From Candidatus Leptofilum gracile (GTDB taxonomy: Bacteria > Chloroflexota > Anaerolineae > Promineifilales > Promineifilaceae): a stretch of 64,000 bases of DNA. A program made the translations under genes and the position numbers. Location of the stretch: assembly GCA_016713825.1 (NCBI GenBank), contig JADJOJ010000010.1, positions 434,001-498,000 on the forward strand. Direction: 5' to 3'. Position 1 is the first letter of the stretch. Every line of letters begins with the position of its first letter. Under the pieces are notes generated by a model. That model worked only from the letters and a program-made list of their open reading frames with translations. It had not been told where the DNA came from and ran no database searches. Positions 44,931 through 53,587 of this stretch are shown one piece after another.

Positions 44931-45930
44931 CCCGCAGCTTCATCTTCATCCACGGGGCGGAGTTGTGGAAATTGGCCGCCGCGCTGCCGGGCGGCACCAG
45001 CGCATCACACGCCGCCCGCACTTCGTCCGTGAGCGACATTTCCAGTACTGGCAAGAAATGATCCAGCTGCTCTAAAGTGCGCGGGCCGATGAGCGGCGCG
45101 GTCACGCCCGGCTGATCCTTCACCCACAAAACGGCCAACTGCGCCGCCGAAATGCCCACTTCCTGCGCCAACTTCACAAATTCGTTGCCCACCTCAATGC
45201 CCCGCGCCGTCACCCGCTCGGCGTAGATGCCGCCGCGCAGCTCGGCCCGCGACTTTTGGGGATAGTTGGCCGCGTCGCTGTACCGCCCCGCCAGAATGCC
45301 CATCGCCAGCGGCGACCAGGGCAATATGCCCAGCCCGTGCGCCTGGGCCATGGGCAGCAGTTCATTTTCGATGCGGCGGTCCAGCAAATTGTAGGGCGGC
45401 TGCTCCGACACAAAGCGGACGTAGCCACGCAGCTTGCTGACCATGATCGCTTCCATCACCTTCCACGCCGGGGCGGTGGAGCTGCCGATGTAGCGCACCT
45501 TGCCCGCCCGCACCAAGTCGGTCAGCGCCGCCAGCGTCTCTTCGATGGGCACTTCAAAGTCGGGGCGGTGCAGCTGGTACAGGTCGATGTGGTCGGTTTG
45601 CAGCCGCCGCAGGGAATCTTCGCACGCTTGGATGATGTGGAGACGGCCGTTCCCCCTCTCATTCACTCCCGGCCCGGTTGGGTAATGCACTTTGGTGGCA
45701 ATGAGGACGTTGTGGCGACGGCCGTTTTCCTTTAACGCCCGCCCAATAATCCGCTCACTTTCCCCCTGCGCGTAGCTGTTGCTCGTGTCGATGAGGTTGA
45801 TACCCGCCTCCAGCGCCCGGTTGAGCATCGCCTTCGCCTCATCCTCCGGCGTGGGATTGGCAAAATTGTCGGTTCCCAGGCAAAGTGGCGCAATCTTCAC
45901 CCCACTCCGCCCTAATCGTCTGTATTCCAT
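44926..45930 (-). CDS. Aldo/keto reductase
   Basis: A 334-residue NADPH-dependent TIM-barrel oxidoreductase, ATG at 45930 with AAGGAAAATAAG upstream. The active-site Asp, Tyr and Lys are in LIDTSNSYAQGESE and LIATKVHYP, with the His in IDLYQLHRPDFE. The start YRRLGRSGVKIAPLCLGTDNF and the NADP-binding end APLIGPRTLEQLDH are typical. It belongs with the YajO/Tas-like group. The substrate is unknown. Two ACGGCCGT copies are at 45643 and 45718. Confidence 0.92.
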   Translation of the reverse strand: MEYRRLGRSGVKIAPLCLGTDNFANPTPEDEAKAMLNRALEAGINLIDTSNSYAQGESERIIGRALKENGRRHNVLIATKVHYPTGPGVNERGNGRLHIIQACEDSLRRLQTDHIDLYQLHRPDFEVPIEETLAALTDLVRAGKVRYIGSSTAPAWKVMEAIMVSKLRGYVRFVSEQPPYNLLDRRIENELLPMAQAHGLGILPWSPLAMGILAGRYSDAANYPQKSRAELRGGIYAERVTARGIEVGNEFVKLAQEVGISAAQLAVLWVKDQPGVTAPLIGPRTLEQLDHFLPVLEMSLTDEVRAACDALVPPGSAAANFHNSAPWMKMKLRE

Positions 45931-45956
45931 CTTATTTTCCTTCTGCTGAAAATTTT

Positions 45957-46032
45957 GACGCAAAGATTTTCAAGAGGCAAAGGGCATTCTCTTTCTTCTT
46001 TCCACCCTTTGCTTCTTTGCGCCTTTGCGTCA
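45957..46032. repeat. Family I hairpin (GACGCAAAG / CTTTGCGTC)
   Basis: TGACGCAAAGATTTTC and AGGCAAAGGG face inverted CCCTTTGC and GCGCCTTTGCGTCA. It fills the gap between the aldo/keto reductase and SDR genes. Confidence 0.85.
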
Positions 46033-46037
46033 AAAAC

Positions 46038-46781
46038 CTATCGAGCCGTATAGCCCGCATCCACGTTGACCATTGCGCCAGTCATGTAGCTGGCGTCATC
46101 GGAGGCGAGGAAGAGGACGACGCGGGCGATTTCCACCGGCTCGGCCAGCCGCTCCATCGGCACACTGCTGGCGATGCGCTGCAAAATCTCTTCCGTCACC
46201 GGTTCGCTGCGCTCGGAGGCAAGCATGGGGGTGTTCACCTCGCCGGGGCAGACGGCGTTGATGCGAATGCCGTCCTTGACGTGGTCCAGGGCCATCGCGC
46301 GGGTGAGCTGATGCACCGCCCCTTTGGAAGCGCAGTAGGCGACCACGCCTGCAGCCCCCACGCCGCCCCAAATCGAGCCAAAATTGACGATGACCCCTTT
46401 GCCTTGCCGTTTCATCACCGCCACGGCGGCTCGGCTGAGGTAAAAGATGCCGCTGACGTTGACGTTCATCACCTGCTGCCACTGCGCGTTGCTGGTGCCC
46501 AGCGCGTCGGCGCGAACGATGATGCCCGCCGCGTTGACGAGGATGTCGAGACGGCCGTTCCGCCCCACCACCTCATCCACCACCTGCTGGCAAAAATCGG
46601 GATCGCTTACGTCGCCAACGGCCGTTTCCACCCCAATTTCCTGGGCAACGGCCGTTGCCAACGCCGCATTCCGGTCTACGATAATTACCTTCGCCCCAGC
46701 TGCCGCCAATTCCCGCGCCGTCGCCGCGCCCATCCCGGACGCGCCACCGGTGACGATGGCGATTTTATCTTTGAAATCCAT
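46038..46781 (-). CDS. SDR family oxidoreductase (FabG-like)
   Basis: A 247-residue classical SDR starting at the ATG at 46781 (AAGGAGAG upstream). TGGASGMGAATAREL is near residue 10, NAAG mid-protein, the catalytic set in NFGSIWGGVG and YCASKGAVHQ, and the closing GAMVNVDAGYTAR. It resembles NAD(P)-dependent sugar or alcohol dehydrogenases of the FabG type. The neighbouring aldo/keto reductase on the same strand may be co-transcribed. Three ACGGCCGT copies lie within 105 bp (46551, 46618, 46648), the densest cluster in the window. Confidence 0.9.
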   Translation of the reverse strand: MDFKDKIAIVTGGASGMGAATARELAAAGAKVIIVDRNAALATAVAQEIGVETAVGDVSDPDFCQQVVDEVVGRNGRLDILVNAAGIIVRADALGTSNAQWQQVMNVNVSGIFYLSRAAVAVMKRQGKGVIVNFGSIWGGVGAAGVVAYCASKGAVHQLTRAMALDHVKDGIRINAVCPGEVNTPMLASERSEPVTEEILQRIASSVPMERLAEPVEIARVVLFLASDDASYMTGAMVNVDAGYTAR

Positions 46782-46819
46782 GCTTCTCTCCTTGAATGGA
46801 CTGCCAAAAAATATTTTAT

Positions 46820-46877
46820 CAACAGATTGCACAGATTGAACGAATTAAAAATCTGCGTAATCTGCGAAATCTTTGAT
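46820..46877. repeat. Family C hairpin (CAGATTGCACAGATTG)
   Basis: ACAGATTGCACAGATTGAAC faces AATCTGCGTAATCTGCG. It lies between the SDR and the Eis-like gene. Confidence 0.8.
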
Positions 46878-46909
46878 AATTCCACCCGCCACACTGCGCC
46901 TGCCGGTCG

Positions 46910-48175
46910 TTAAAACGCGGTGTGGCAGATTGGTTTGTTGGGTGTATCAAACAGTGCGTGTACCACGTCGGCGTAGGCGGGGTCGGAAATATCCGCCAGG
47001 CCGTAGGCCAGCAGCTGCCGGAAGGTGGTTGCACCGATGATGAGCGAGCTAAATTCGGCCACGTCGAGCCCAATTGCTACGTCTGGGGTGGCGTTGGGAG
47101 TTAGGGCCACATTGCCATTTTCCGCAGTGAGCACCCACGCACTAGCACATTCCGGCCAAAAGCTGTCCCGCAAATTCACCTGCACCGTGATCGTTTGCCC
47201 GCCAAAATTGTGCCCGGCCAGCAGGTCAAACAGGCGGGGCACGTCGATGACGCGGTACATCATGCCCAAGCCCTGCACGTTGCTCTCGTGGTAGATGCCG
47301 GGCATCAGGTTGTGGCTGCCGTTGCGTGGGTCTTGCAGCAGCAGATGAAAATCTTCATCCTGCGTGTTCAGCACCACCGCTTCGATCTGGTCTGCCTGCG
47401 CCTGCAAAAAGGCGAGCAGGCCGCGCAGTGCCGCGCTGTTCTCGTACAGCAGCGTGCGAATGATGATGTTATTGCGCAAAAAGTTGCCGTTGGGCACTGG
47501 TTCAAAGCTGAACAGCAGGTAGCCTTGCAACTGCCCGTCGGCCCAGTAGCCCACTTTTTTTAGGGTGCTGGCCGGGCCAAACAGTGCCTGGACCGTGCTT
47601 TCGGGCTGGATCATCAGCCCGTTGCTGGCCTGGCGGACGCGCTCGTAGCAATCATTGAACGCTTGCTGGTGCGAGGCGTCCAGGAAGGTGACGTTTTGGC
47701 GGGGGCCGTTGGGCAGGCTGGCGGGGGGGATGCGGTATTGATTGAGTTTACGGCCGTATCCATACCCCATCTGCTTGTAAAAATCGGGCCGGAACGGGTA
47801 AAGCACGGTCATGGCTGCCCCTTTTTGCTGGTAATGCTGCTGGAACCATTGCACCATGTCGTAGGCGATGCGCTCTTTTTTGTGCAGCAAATCGACGCCG
47901 ACACCGCCCAGGCCGCCCACCAGCAGATCGGTGCCGTGCAGCCGCATGGTGAAGTCGTACAGCCGCATGCTGCCGCGCATTTCGCCTGCTTCAAACAGGC
48001 CGTACACATTGATAATCGGGTCCGTGTTCATCTCCTGGCCGCGCTCTTTGAAGCGGCGGCGGGCGGCTTCGTCGGTGGCCCGGATGCCGGGGTAGGCGTT
48101 GATGGAGATGGTGGTGTAGGCATCCCACTCGGATTCGGTTTGTAACGGCCGTATTACACGTTTTGGTTGGCTCAT
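46910..48175 (-). CDS. Eis-like GNAT acetyltransferase
   Basis: A 421-residue protein with the three-part layout of Eis enzymes. These are an N-terminal GNAT domain (IRPLQTESEWDAYTTIS, then LVGGLGGVGVDLLHKKERIA), a second GNAT-like domain (about 155-290) and a C-terminal SCP2-like domain ending near residue 415. The acetyl-CoA loop region VGVDLLHKKERIAYDMVQ is conserved. Eis of mycobacteria acetylates aminoglycosides and peptides; the substrate here is unknown. AAGGAAG precedes the ATG. Confidence 0.88.
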   Translation of the reverse strand: MSQPKRVIRPLQTESEWDAYTTISINAYPGIRATDEAARRRFKERGQEMNTDPIINVYGLFEAGEMRGSMRLYDFTMRLHGTDLLVGGLGGVGVDLLHKKERIAYDMVQWFQQHYQQKGAAMTVLYPFRPDFYKQMGYGYGRKLNQYRIPPASLPNGPRQNVTFLDASHQQAFNDCYERVRQASNGLMIQPESTVQALFGPASTLKKVGYWADGQLQGYLLFSFEPVPNGNFLRNNIIIRTLLYENSAALRGLLAFLQAQADQIEAVVLNTQDEDFHLLLQDPRNGSHNLMPGIYHESNVQGLGMMYRVIDVPRLFDLLAGHNFGGQTITVQVNLRDSFWPECASAWVLTAENGNVALTPNATPDVAIGLDVAEFSSLIIGATTFRQLLAYGLADISDPAYADVVHALFDTPNKPICHTAF

Positions 48176-48204
48176 GTTTCCTTCCTTTTGTTAACTTGTG
48201 CAGC

Positions 48205-49428
48205 TCAGGCGCGTTCCCGCACCCAAAAATATAGCAAAATAAAGCTCAAGATCATCAGCCCAGCGGCCAAATATCCCAGGCCGACCACGCCAAATTGCTC
48301 ATAAACTGGGGGGCCAAGCAAACCAGCAATGCTAGACCCCAGCAAGACGGCCGCTGCGGCCATCGTCATTATCTTGCCGCGATAGGCCGGGGCTTGCTCG
48401 CTCACCAGGGCAATCAACCCCACCACGGTAAACTCAAAGGCAAAACGGGCCACAATCAGCCCCAAGACTGCCAAAACCAGGCTTTGGTTGAACAGCGGCA
48501 GCAGCCCGTAGCCGATGACCGTTATAAAAATACCGCCCAGAACGCTGCGGCGCAGGCCCAGCCTGTCCCCGACAAAACTTACCAGCACGCTGCCCGTTAG
48601 ATCGGCCACGCCCAAGATGAGGGCCACCGTGCCCAAGCCGGAAGCGCTGAGGCTGTATTCACGCACCAGCCAGGTGCCATAATTTAGAAAGACAATCATG
48701 GCGGCCATCATGTTCATGCCAGAAACGATGAGGACCACCCAGGCGGAACGACGGTTGGCGCCCAACTCAAAAAAGCGGCGCACGGTTGCCCAGGAAAAGG
48801 CGGTTTTGTCCGTTTTGTTTGGGGGTGTTGCGGGAGGGGTGGCGGGTAAACGGCCGTATCCCACCGCAGCAATCAGAAAAAAGCCACCCAAAATAAACAG
48901 GGGCACGCGCCAACTGGTTGCCTCGATAAGCAGCCCGGCAAGGTATAAACCCACAATGCCCGCCAGCGCCCAGGCATATTCCAGCGTGCCCAGCCCCCGC
49001 GCCCGCTGGTGAAACGGCAACCGCAGGCTGAGATACGCTTGCAGCGTGGGCACAAAGGCAAAGGAGCCCAATCCAGCAAGGACCATCCCTGCCGCAGCCA
49101 GCCACAGGTTGGTGCTTAGGCCCAAAATCAGGTAGCCAATTGCGCCCAACAGCAGGCCCAGCCGCATAACAAACCGATACCCGCGCTGGTCGGCCACTGC
49201 GCCAAAGGCCGGGGAAAACAGGCCCATCAAACTGCGCAGGCTCACCAGACGACCCGCCACCACGGTTGTGGTGCCCAAGCCATTGGCAATAACGGGCAGA
49301 AAGGGGAAAAAGAGTTGAACGGCCGTATCCGTCACCAAACGGGTAATCAACCCAATTAAAATGAGTCGGTTCACGGAAATATCGGGTTTCGCATTGTTTG
49401 TGTTGCCTGGTATTGGGGGATTTGTCAA
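48205..49428 (-). CDS. MFS transporter
   Basis: A 407-residue 12-helix major facilitator protein. The conserved loop after helix 2 is present as FGAVADQRGYRFVMRLG. The start is a TTG at 49428, supported by GAGGAG 8 bp upstream. It diverges from the DNA methylase gene, whose ATG is 61 bp away. The general family is clear, and the substrate (drug or sugar efflux) is not. Confidence 0.9.
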   Translation of the reverse strand: MTNPPIPGNTNNAKPDISVNRLILIGLITRLVTDTAVQLFFPFLPVIANGLGTTTVVAGRLVSLRSLMGLFSPAFGAVADQRGYRFVMRLGLLLGAIGYLILGLSTNLWLAAAGMVLAGLGSFAFVPTLQAYLSLRLPFHQRARGLGTLEYAWALAGIVGLYLAGLLIEATSWRVPLFILGGFFLIAAVGYGRLPATPPATPPNKTDKTAFSWATVRRFFELGANRRSAWVVLIVSGMNMMAAMIVFLNYGTWLVREYSLSASGLGTVALILGVADLTGSVLVSFVGDRLGLRRSVLGGIFITVIGYGLLPLFNQSLVLAVLGLIVARFAFEFTVVGLIALVSEQAPAYRGKIMTMAAAAVLLGSSIAGLLGPPVYEQFGVVGLGYLAAGLMILSFILLYFWVRERA

Positions 49429-49489
49429 AACTTACTCCTCATCAAGATTCTATGGCACAGGCGCGCCACGCGGCATAAAATAGCCGCAC

Positions 49490-51490
49490 ATGAAGATACC
49501 ACTCGACACCGAATTTGACACCGATTTTGCCAACCAGATTGCCCAACTGGAAGCGTATAACAAGCATCATTACCGCCCCAACAGCTATTTGCACAAATGG
49601 TGGGCGCGGCGCTGCGGCAGCACGTTTCGCCTGATTTTGAAGCAGCTTGTGGAAGCTGAAGCGCAGCGGGATTATTACGCGCCGGGCGGGCTGGCGGGCA
49701 AAATCATCCTGGACCCGATGATGGGGGGCGGCACCACGCTGCACGAGGCGATCCGGCTGGGTGCGCACGTCATTGGGGCCGACCTGGAGCCGATTCCGGT
49801 GCTGCAAGCGCGGGCCACGCTGACGCCAGTGAGCATGGTGGATTTGGAGCGGGCGTACAAGCAGTTTTACACGGCGCTGCGCAAAGAAATCGCGCCGTTT
49901 TTCCAGACCAAATGCCCAGAGAGTGGTGTGGAAACGGCCGTAAATTACACGCTCTACGGGGTTCAAAGAAAGTGCAACGGCCGTTCGGTCATCATGGTGG
50001 ATTCGCTGGTGTTGCGGGTGGAGAGTGACGGCTCGACGATTCAGCTGTGTTCCCATTGCCATGCGGTTTTGGTGGATACGGCCGTTTGCCCTTGCCACGG
50101 TTCTAGCGACAAGCCGCCGCTGCTGGAAAAAGGAGCCAAAACGTTCGCCGGGCAGCCCGCCGAATTTGAAGACGATTATTCGATTCCCCATTACCAGCGG
50201 TACGTGCCGCTGGCGCTGGTGCTGCGCTGCCCCCGCCAGAAAGGGCTGCGCTTTAAAGCTCCCGATGCCCACGATTTGGCGCTGCTGGCCCAGGCGGATG
50301 AACTGCGCCCCACGCTGCCCTTCCACCCAGCCGATTTTGCTATCGAAGTGGGGCGCAAATCGCGCCAGCTTACCCCGCGTGAGATTGAGAATTATTTGGA
50401 CCTGTTCTCCAGCCGCCAACTGCTGTACCTGCATCATGCCATCCAGCTACTGCCCCGGTTTGCCCCGGAAATCCGGCTCAATTTGGGACTGCTGGTTTCC
50501 ACCTCGCTGGAATTTAATTCGATGCTGTGTGGCTACAAGGGCAAAAACAAGCGGCGGGCTGGGGCGATCCGGCATACCTTTTCCCACCACGCCTACTCGT
50601 TCCCGTACACGGCGCTGGAAAACAACCCGGTGTACCCGCGCAAGGCGTCTGGGACGCTGCAAAAGTTGTTCCAGTCGCGGGTGAGGAACGGCCGTCTCTG
50701 GGCGCAAAAGCCACGGGAGCGGGTGGTCGGTAAGCAGTTATCAGTAATCGGTAATCAGTTGTCAGTACGCAGTAAGATACCGTTTGTAGAAATTTTGGGT
50801 GAGGAAGATGGCGGTATTGAAGTGAATGACGTCGGTCAGATGACGGCGGAGCGAGATTCAACATTTTTGCTGCTGCAAGGGTCGTCTACGGCGCTGGACT
50901 TGCCGGATGGCAGCGTGGATTTTATTGTGACCGATCCGCCGTATTTTGACAGCGTGCAGTACAGCGATTTGGCGGCGTTTTTCCGCGTCTGGCTGCGCCA
51001 TTTGCTGCCCCAGGCAGCCAACTGGGCTTACGACACGCAAGAATCGGCCGTGGATCCGCACCAGCTGGACAGCGAAAGCCGCTATGCGGAGTTGATGTCT
51101 GGCATTTTTGCGGAATGTCGGCGGGTGTTGAAGGATGATGGGAACGGCCGTTTCATCTTCACCTTTCACCATTGGAACCCCAAAGGGTGGGCGGCGCTGA
51201 CGCTGGCGCTGCGCCAGGCGGGCTTTGCTCTGGTGAACCGGTACGCGGTTTATTCAGAAAACCCGATTTCGGTGCATATTTCTGGCATGAAGGCGCTGCT
51301 GCACGATGCGATTCTGGTTTTTGCCCCGAAAGATGCGGTGGACGTGGTGTGGGAACGGCCATCCCAGATCAACCAGACCGACAGCGAACAATTTTGCTAC
51401 GATTGCGGCACCTTTTTGGGCTGGATGTTGCAGCAGGACGGGGTGGAAGAAACGGCCGTGCTGGATTTGTGGCAAGAAGCGCTTTTGTAG
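49490..51490 (+). CDS. DNA methylase (amino-methyltransferase, DUF1156-like)
   Basis: A 666-residue putative DNA adenine/cytosine-N4 methyltransferase. The SAM-binding region KIILDPMMGGGTTLHEA lies near residues 70-85 and the catalytic TDPPYFDSVQYSDL near 480-493. It begins YNKHHYRPNSYLHKWWARR, a pattern of the DUF1156-type methylases. Between the two motifs is a Cys-rich knuckle CSHCHAVLVDTAVCPCHG (about 186-203), and CYDCG occurs near the C-terminus. A family H repeat is read in frame as GKQLSVIGNQLSVRSK near residue 413. No restriction enzyme gene is adjacent, so it is an orphan. Three ACGGCCGT copies lie in 150 bp. The recognition site is unknown. Confidence 0.85.
   Translation: MKIPLDTEFDTDFANQIAQLEAYNKHHYRPNSYLHKWWARRCGSTFRLILKQLVEAEAQRDYYAPGGLAGKIILDPMMGGGTTLHEAIRLGAHVIGADLEPIPVLQARATLTPVSMVDLERAYKQFYTALRKEIAPFFQTKCPESGVETAVNYTLYGVQRKCNGRSVIMVDSLVLRVESDGSTIQLCSHCHAVLVDTAVCPCHGSSDKPPLLEKGAKTFAGQPAEFEDDYSIPHYQRYVPLALVLRCPRQKGLRFKAPDAHDLALLAQADELRPTLPFHPADFAIEVGRKSRQLTPREIENYLDLFSSRQLLYLHHAIQLLPRFAPEIRLNLGLLVSTSLEFNSMLCGYKGKNKRRAGAIRHTFSHHAYSFPYTALENNPVYPRKASGTLQKLFQSRVRNGRLWAQKPRERVVGKQLSVIGNQLSVRSKIPFVEILGEEDGGIEVNDVGQMTAERDSTFLLLQGSSTALDLPDGSVDFIVTDPPYFDSVQYSDLAAFFRVWLRHLLPQAANWAYDTQESAVDPHQLDSESRYAELMSGIFAECRRVLKDDGNGRFIFTFHHWNPKGWAALTLALRQAGFALVNRYAVYSENPISVHISGMKALLHDAILVFAPKDAVDVVWERPSQINQTDSEQFCYDCGTFLGWMLQQDGVEETAVLDLWQEALL
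50729..50773. repeat. Family H repeat inside the methylase gene
   Basis: GTAAGCAGTTATCAGTAATC and GGTAATCAGTTGTCAGTACG are direct units of the same kind as those at 6338, 35255 and 38318. Here they are in frame in a region between catalytic motifs. Confidence 0.85.
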
Positions 51491-51494
51491 CCGG

Positions 51495-51536
51495 ATTATT
51501 TATAGCCTGGGGCTTAAGCCCCAGGCTATAAATAAT
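51495..51536. repeat. Family F perfect 42-bp palindrome after the methylase
   Basis: The two 21-bp arms are exactly complementary with no loop, centred on GGGGCTTAAGCCCC between 51515 and 51516 and flanked by TTATTTATAGCCT and its complement. It starts 5 bp after the methylase stop and is the most complete member of family F. It may serve as a terminator. Confidence 0.92.
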
Positions 51537-51578
51537 TATTGACAACCCTCTGGTCAGGGGTATATTCTCTTTTAACTC

Positions 51579-53468
51579 ATGTTCTCAATCATTCGGGCAT
51601 TGCTGAAGCGAATAGCGGATTGGTTTGGTGATGATGGGGTGGCGGAACGGCCGTCTACGCCCCAACCTGCCCCTGCACCCGAAATGGCCAAAGGAGTCCC
51701 CATGCAAAAAGTCCCCAGCAAGATTGGTTTTCACACCGGGCCAGGTGGCAACCCCACCGGCATCGGTGATTACATGCGCGCGCTGGACGCCGCCAAAATT
51801 CCCATGGTGCTCAAATCGGTAGACCATTACGGCCCGATTTTTGAGGCGCAGGAAATCATGAAAAAGTCTAATGTGCCGCACGTGCTCATCTTTCGCCTCA
51901 GCGACAGGCACGGCCCAGACGACAATTACAAGTACGACACGCCCCCCTACAAAGACCCCAAGTACATTAATGATCCTGAAGGCGGCGCAGAAAAACATTG
52001 GCGCAAAACAGTGGCCAAGCTGCCGCCCGAGTTCGACAAAGAGCGGGTCTGGCTGGAGGTGATCAACGAGGTAGACCGCCATTTGTGCGATTGGCTGGGC
52101 CGTTTTGCCGTGCGCATCGCCAATCTGGCCCAGCGGGATGGGTACAAGGTGTCGCTGTTTGCCTGGGCGGGCGGTGAACCGGAACCAGGCGGCTGGGAGA
52201 CGCCCGGCATGCTCAAATACCTCAAGCTGTGCGCCGAACGGCCGAATCAAGCCGCCGTGGCCCTGCATGAGTACAGCTACATTGTGACCGATCTTTTTCA
52301 CGAATTTCCGTTTAAAATCGGCCGTTTTCAATACCTCTTCCAGGTGTGCGACAAACACAACATCGCTCGCCCCACCGTGCACATCACCGAATGGGGCTGG
52401 ACGCTAGACAACGTGCCCGTGCCCGAACGCGCCCTGAAAGATATGCAAAAAGTGGGCGAACTGTACGCCAAATTCCCAGAAATTCAGGGCGCGGCCATCT
52501 GGTATTTGGGCGGGGGGTTTGGTGATATTGCCAACAAGGCGCAAAAGCTCATCAAACCAGTGACTGACTTTACCCTGCGCCACCGCTTTACCGTGCCAGC
52601 AGGCAGCGGGGCAATCAACGTGCCCGATATTGGCGGCACCCCTCAGCCTATCGTGCCGGAGCCAGACCCAGAGCCGGAACCCGTGCCGCCCCCACCCCCA
52701 TCGCCCGACCCTGTGCCCACCCCACCAGAGCCAGAACCGGAACCCGAACCGACGCCCCCCGAACCGGAACCAGCGCCGCCACCACCACCGCCAACACCCG
52801 CGCCGCTGCCCAACGCCCAATTTGTGGCCGATGTCACCATTCCCGACGACACGCGCCTCCAGGCGGATTCTATGTTTGTGAAGACGTGGCGCATGAAAAA
52901 CACGGGCAACGTGGCCTGGGGGGAAGGGTACACGCTGGTTTTTGTCGATGGCACGGCAATGACGGAGAAGGTGGAACGGCCGTTACCCCCCACACCCCCC
53001 GGCGCAGAAACAAATATCTCCATCGAGTTCACCGTGCCGTCCCAGCCCGGCGTCTACTTTAGCGATTGGCGCATGCAGGACGACCGCGACCACTTTTTCG
53101 GCGAGATGGTGTTTACCCGCATCATCAGCGTGGACGAGCGCCCCAGCGCTGGCATCTACGTGGCCGACGTGACCATCCCCGACGATACAAGGATGACGGC
53201 GGGGCAATCGTTTGTGAAGACGTGGCGGGTGAAGAATGTGGGGAAACGGCCGTGGGGCGATGGCTTCCGGCTGGTGTTCATCAAGGGCACGGCGATGACC
53301 ACCCAGCGCAGCATCCCGCTGCCCGCCTGCGCCCCCGGGCAAGAGGTGGAAATCGCCATCCAGCAAACCGCACCCACCCGGCGCGGCACCTACTTTGGCG
53401 ATTGGCAAATGCGAGATGATCGGGGCAATCTGTTTGGGGAAATTCTCTTCTTGCGGATTGTTGTGTAG
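51579..53468 (+). CDS. Glycoside hydrolase-like protein with two NBR1-type Ig domains
   Basis: A 629-residue modular protein. Residues about 45-345 form a TIM-barrel glycosidase-like domain, with a likely acid/base Glu in LEVINEVDRH (about 164) and a nucleophile Glu in HITEWGWT (about 270). A Pro/Glu-rich linker (about 352-409, many PEPEP units) follows. Two repeated Ig domains (about 410-520 and 523-629) each open with ADVTIPDDTR and contain FVKTWRxKN and YFxDWxMxDD, typical of the NBR1 Ig-like domain of many Chloroflexota surface proteins. No classical signal peptide is seen, and the N-terminus (MFSIIRALLKRIADWFG) is amphipathic. Its substrate is unknown. Confidence 0.87.
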   Translation: MFSIIRALLKRIADWFGDDGVAERPSTPQPAPAPEMAKGVPMQKVPSKIGFHTGPGGNPTGIGDYMRALDAAKIPMVLKSVDHYGPIFEAQEIMKKSNVPHVLIFRLSDRHGPDDNYKYDTPPYKDPKYINDPEGGAEKHWRKTVAKLPPEFDKERVWLEVINEVDRHLCDWLGRFAVRIANLAQRDGYKVSLFAWAGGEPEPGGWETPGMLKYLKLCAERPNQAAVALHEYSYIVTDLFHEFPFKIGRFQYLFQVCDKHNIARPTVHITEWGWTLDNVPVPERALKDMQKVGELYAKFPEIQGAAIWYLGGGFGDIANKAQKLIKPVTDFTLRHRFTVPAGSGAINVPDIGGTPQPIVPEPDPEPEPVPPPPPSPDPVPTPPEPEPEPEPTPPEPEPAPPPPPPTPAPLPNAQFVADVTIPDDTRLQADSMFVKTWRMKNTGNVAWGEGYTLVFVDGTAMTEKVERPLPPTPPGAETNISIEFTVPSQPGVYFSDWRMQDDRDHFFGEMVFTRIISVDERPSAGIYVADVTIPDDTRMTAGQSFVKTWRVKNVGKRPWGDGFRLVFIKGTAMTTQRSIPLPACAPGQEVEIAIQQTAPTRRGTYFGDWQMRDDRGNLFGEILFLRIVV

Positions 53469-53484
53469 AGAGGTGAAAAAGAAA

Positions 53485-53583
53485 AGACCTGACAGGTTTT
53501 CTACGCTACTTCACGAGCAAGCATCTTTGTATAGCAAAGTTACTTTGCCAAAAAGTTAGTTCGTAAACCTGTCAGGTCTGGTC
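53485..53583. repeat. Family L hairpin (AGACCTGACAGGTT)
   Basis: AAGACCTGACAGGTTTTC and AAACCTGTCAGGTCTGGTC are inverted over about 60 bp, with GCAAAGTTACTTTGC nested between them. It separates the convergent GH-Ig and SPFH genes. Confidence 0.8.
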
Positions 53584-53587
53584 TATT

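Noticed and set aside
49442..50437. Minus-strand ORF (331 codons) opposite the DNA methylase
   Set aside because: No domain is seen, the composition is skewed to Arg/Gln/His, and it spans the divergent promoter region of the MFS and methylase genes.
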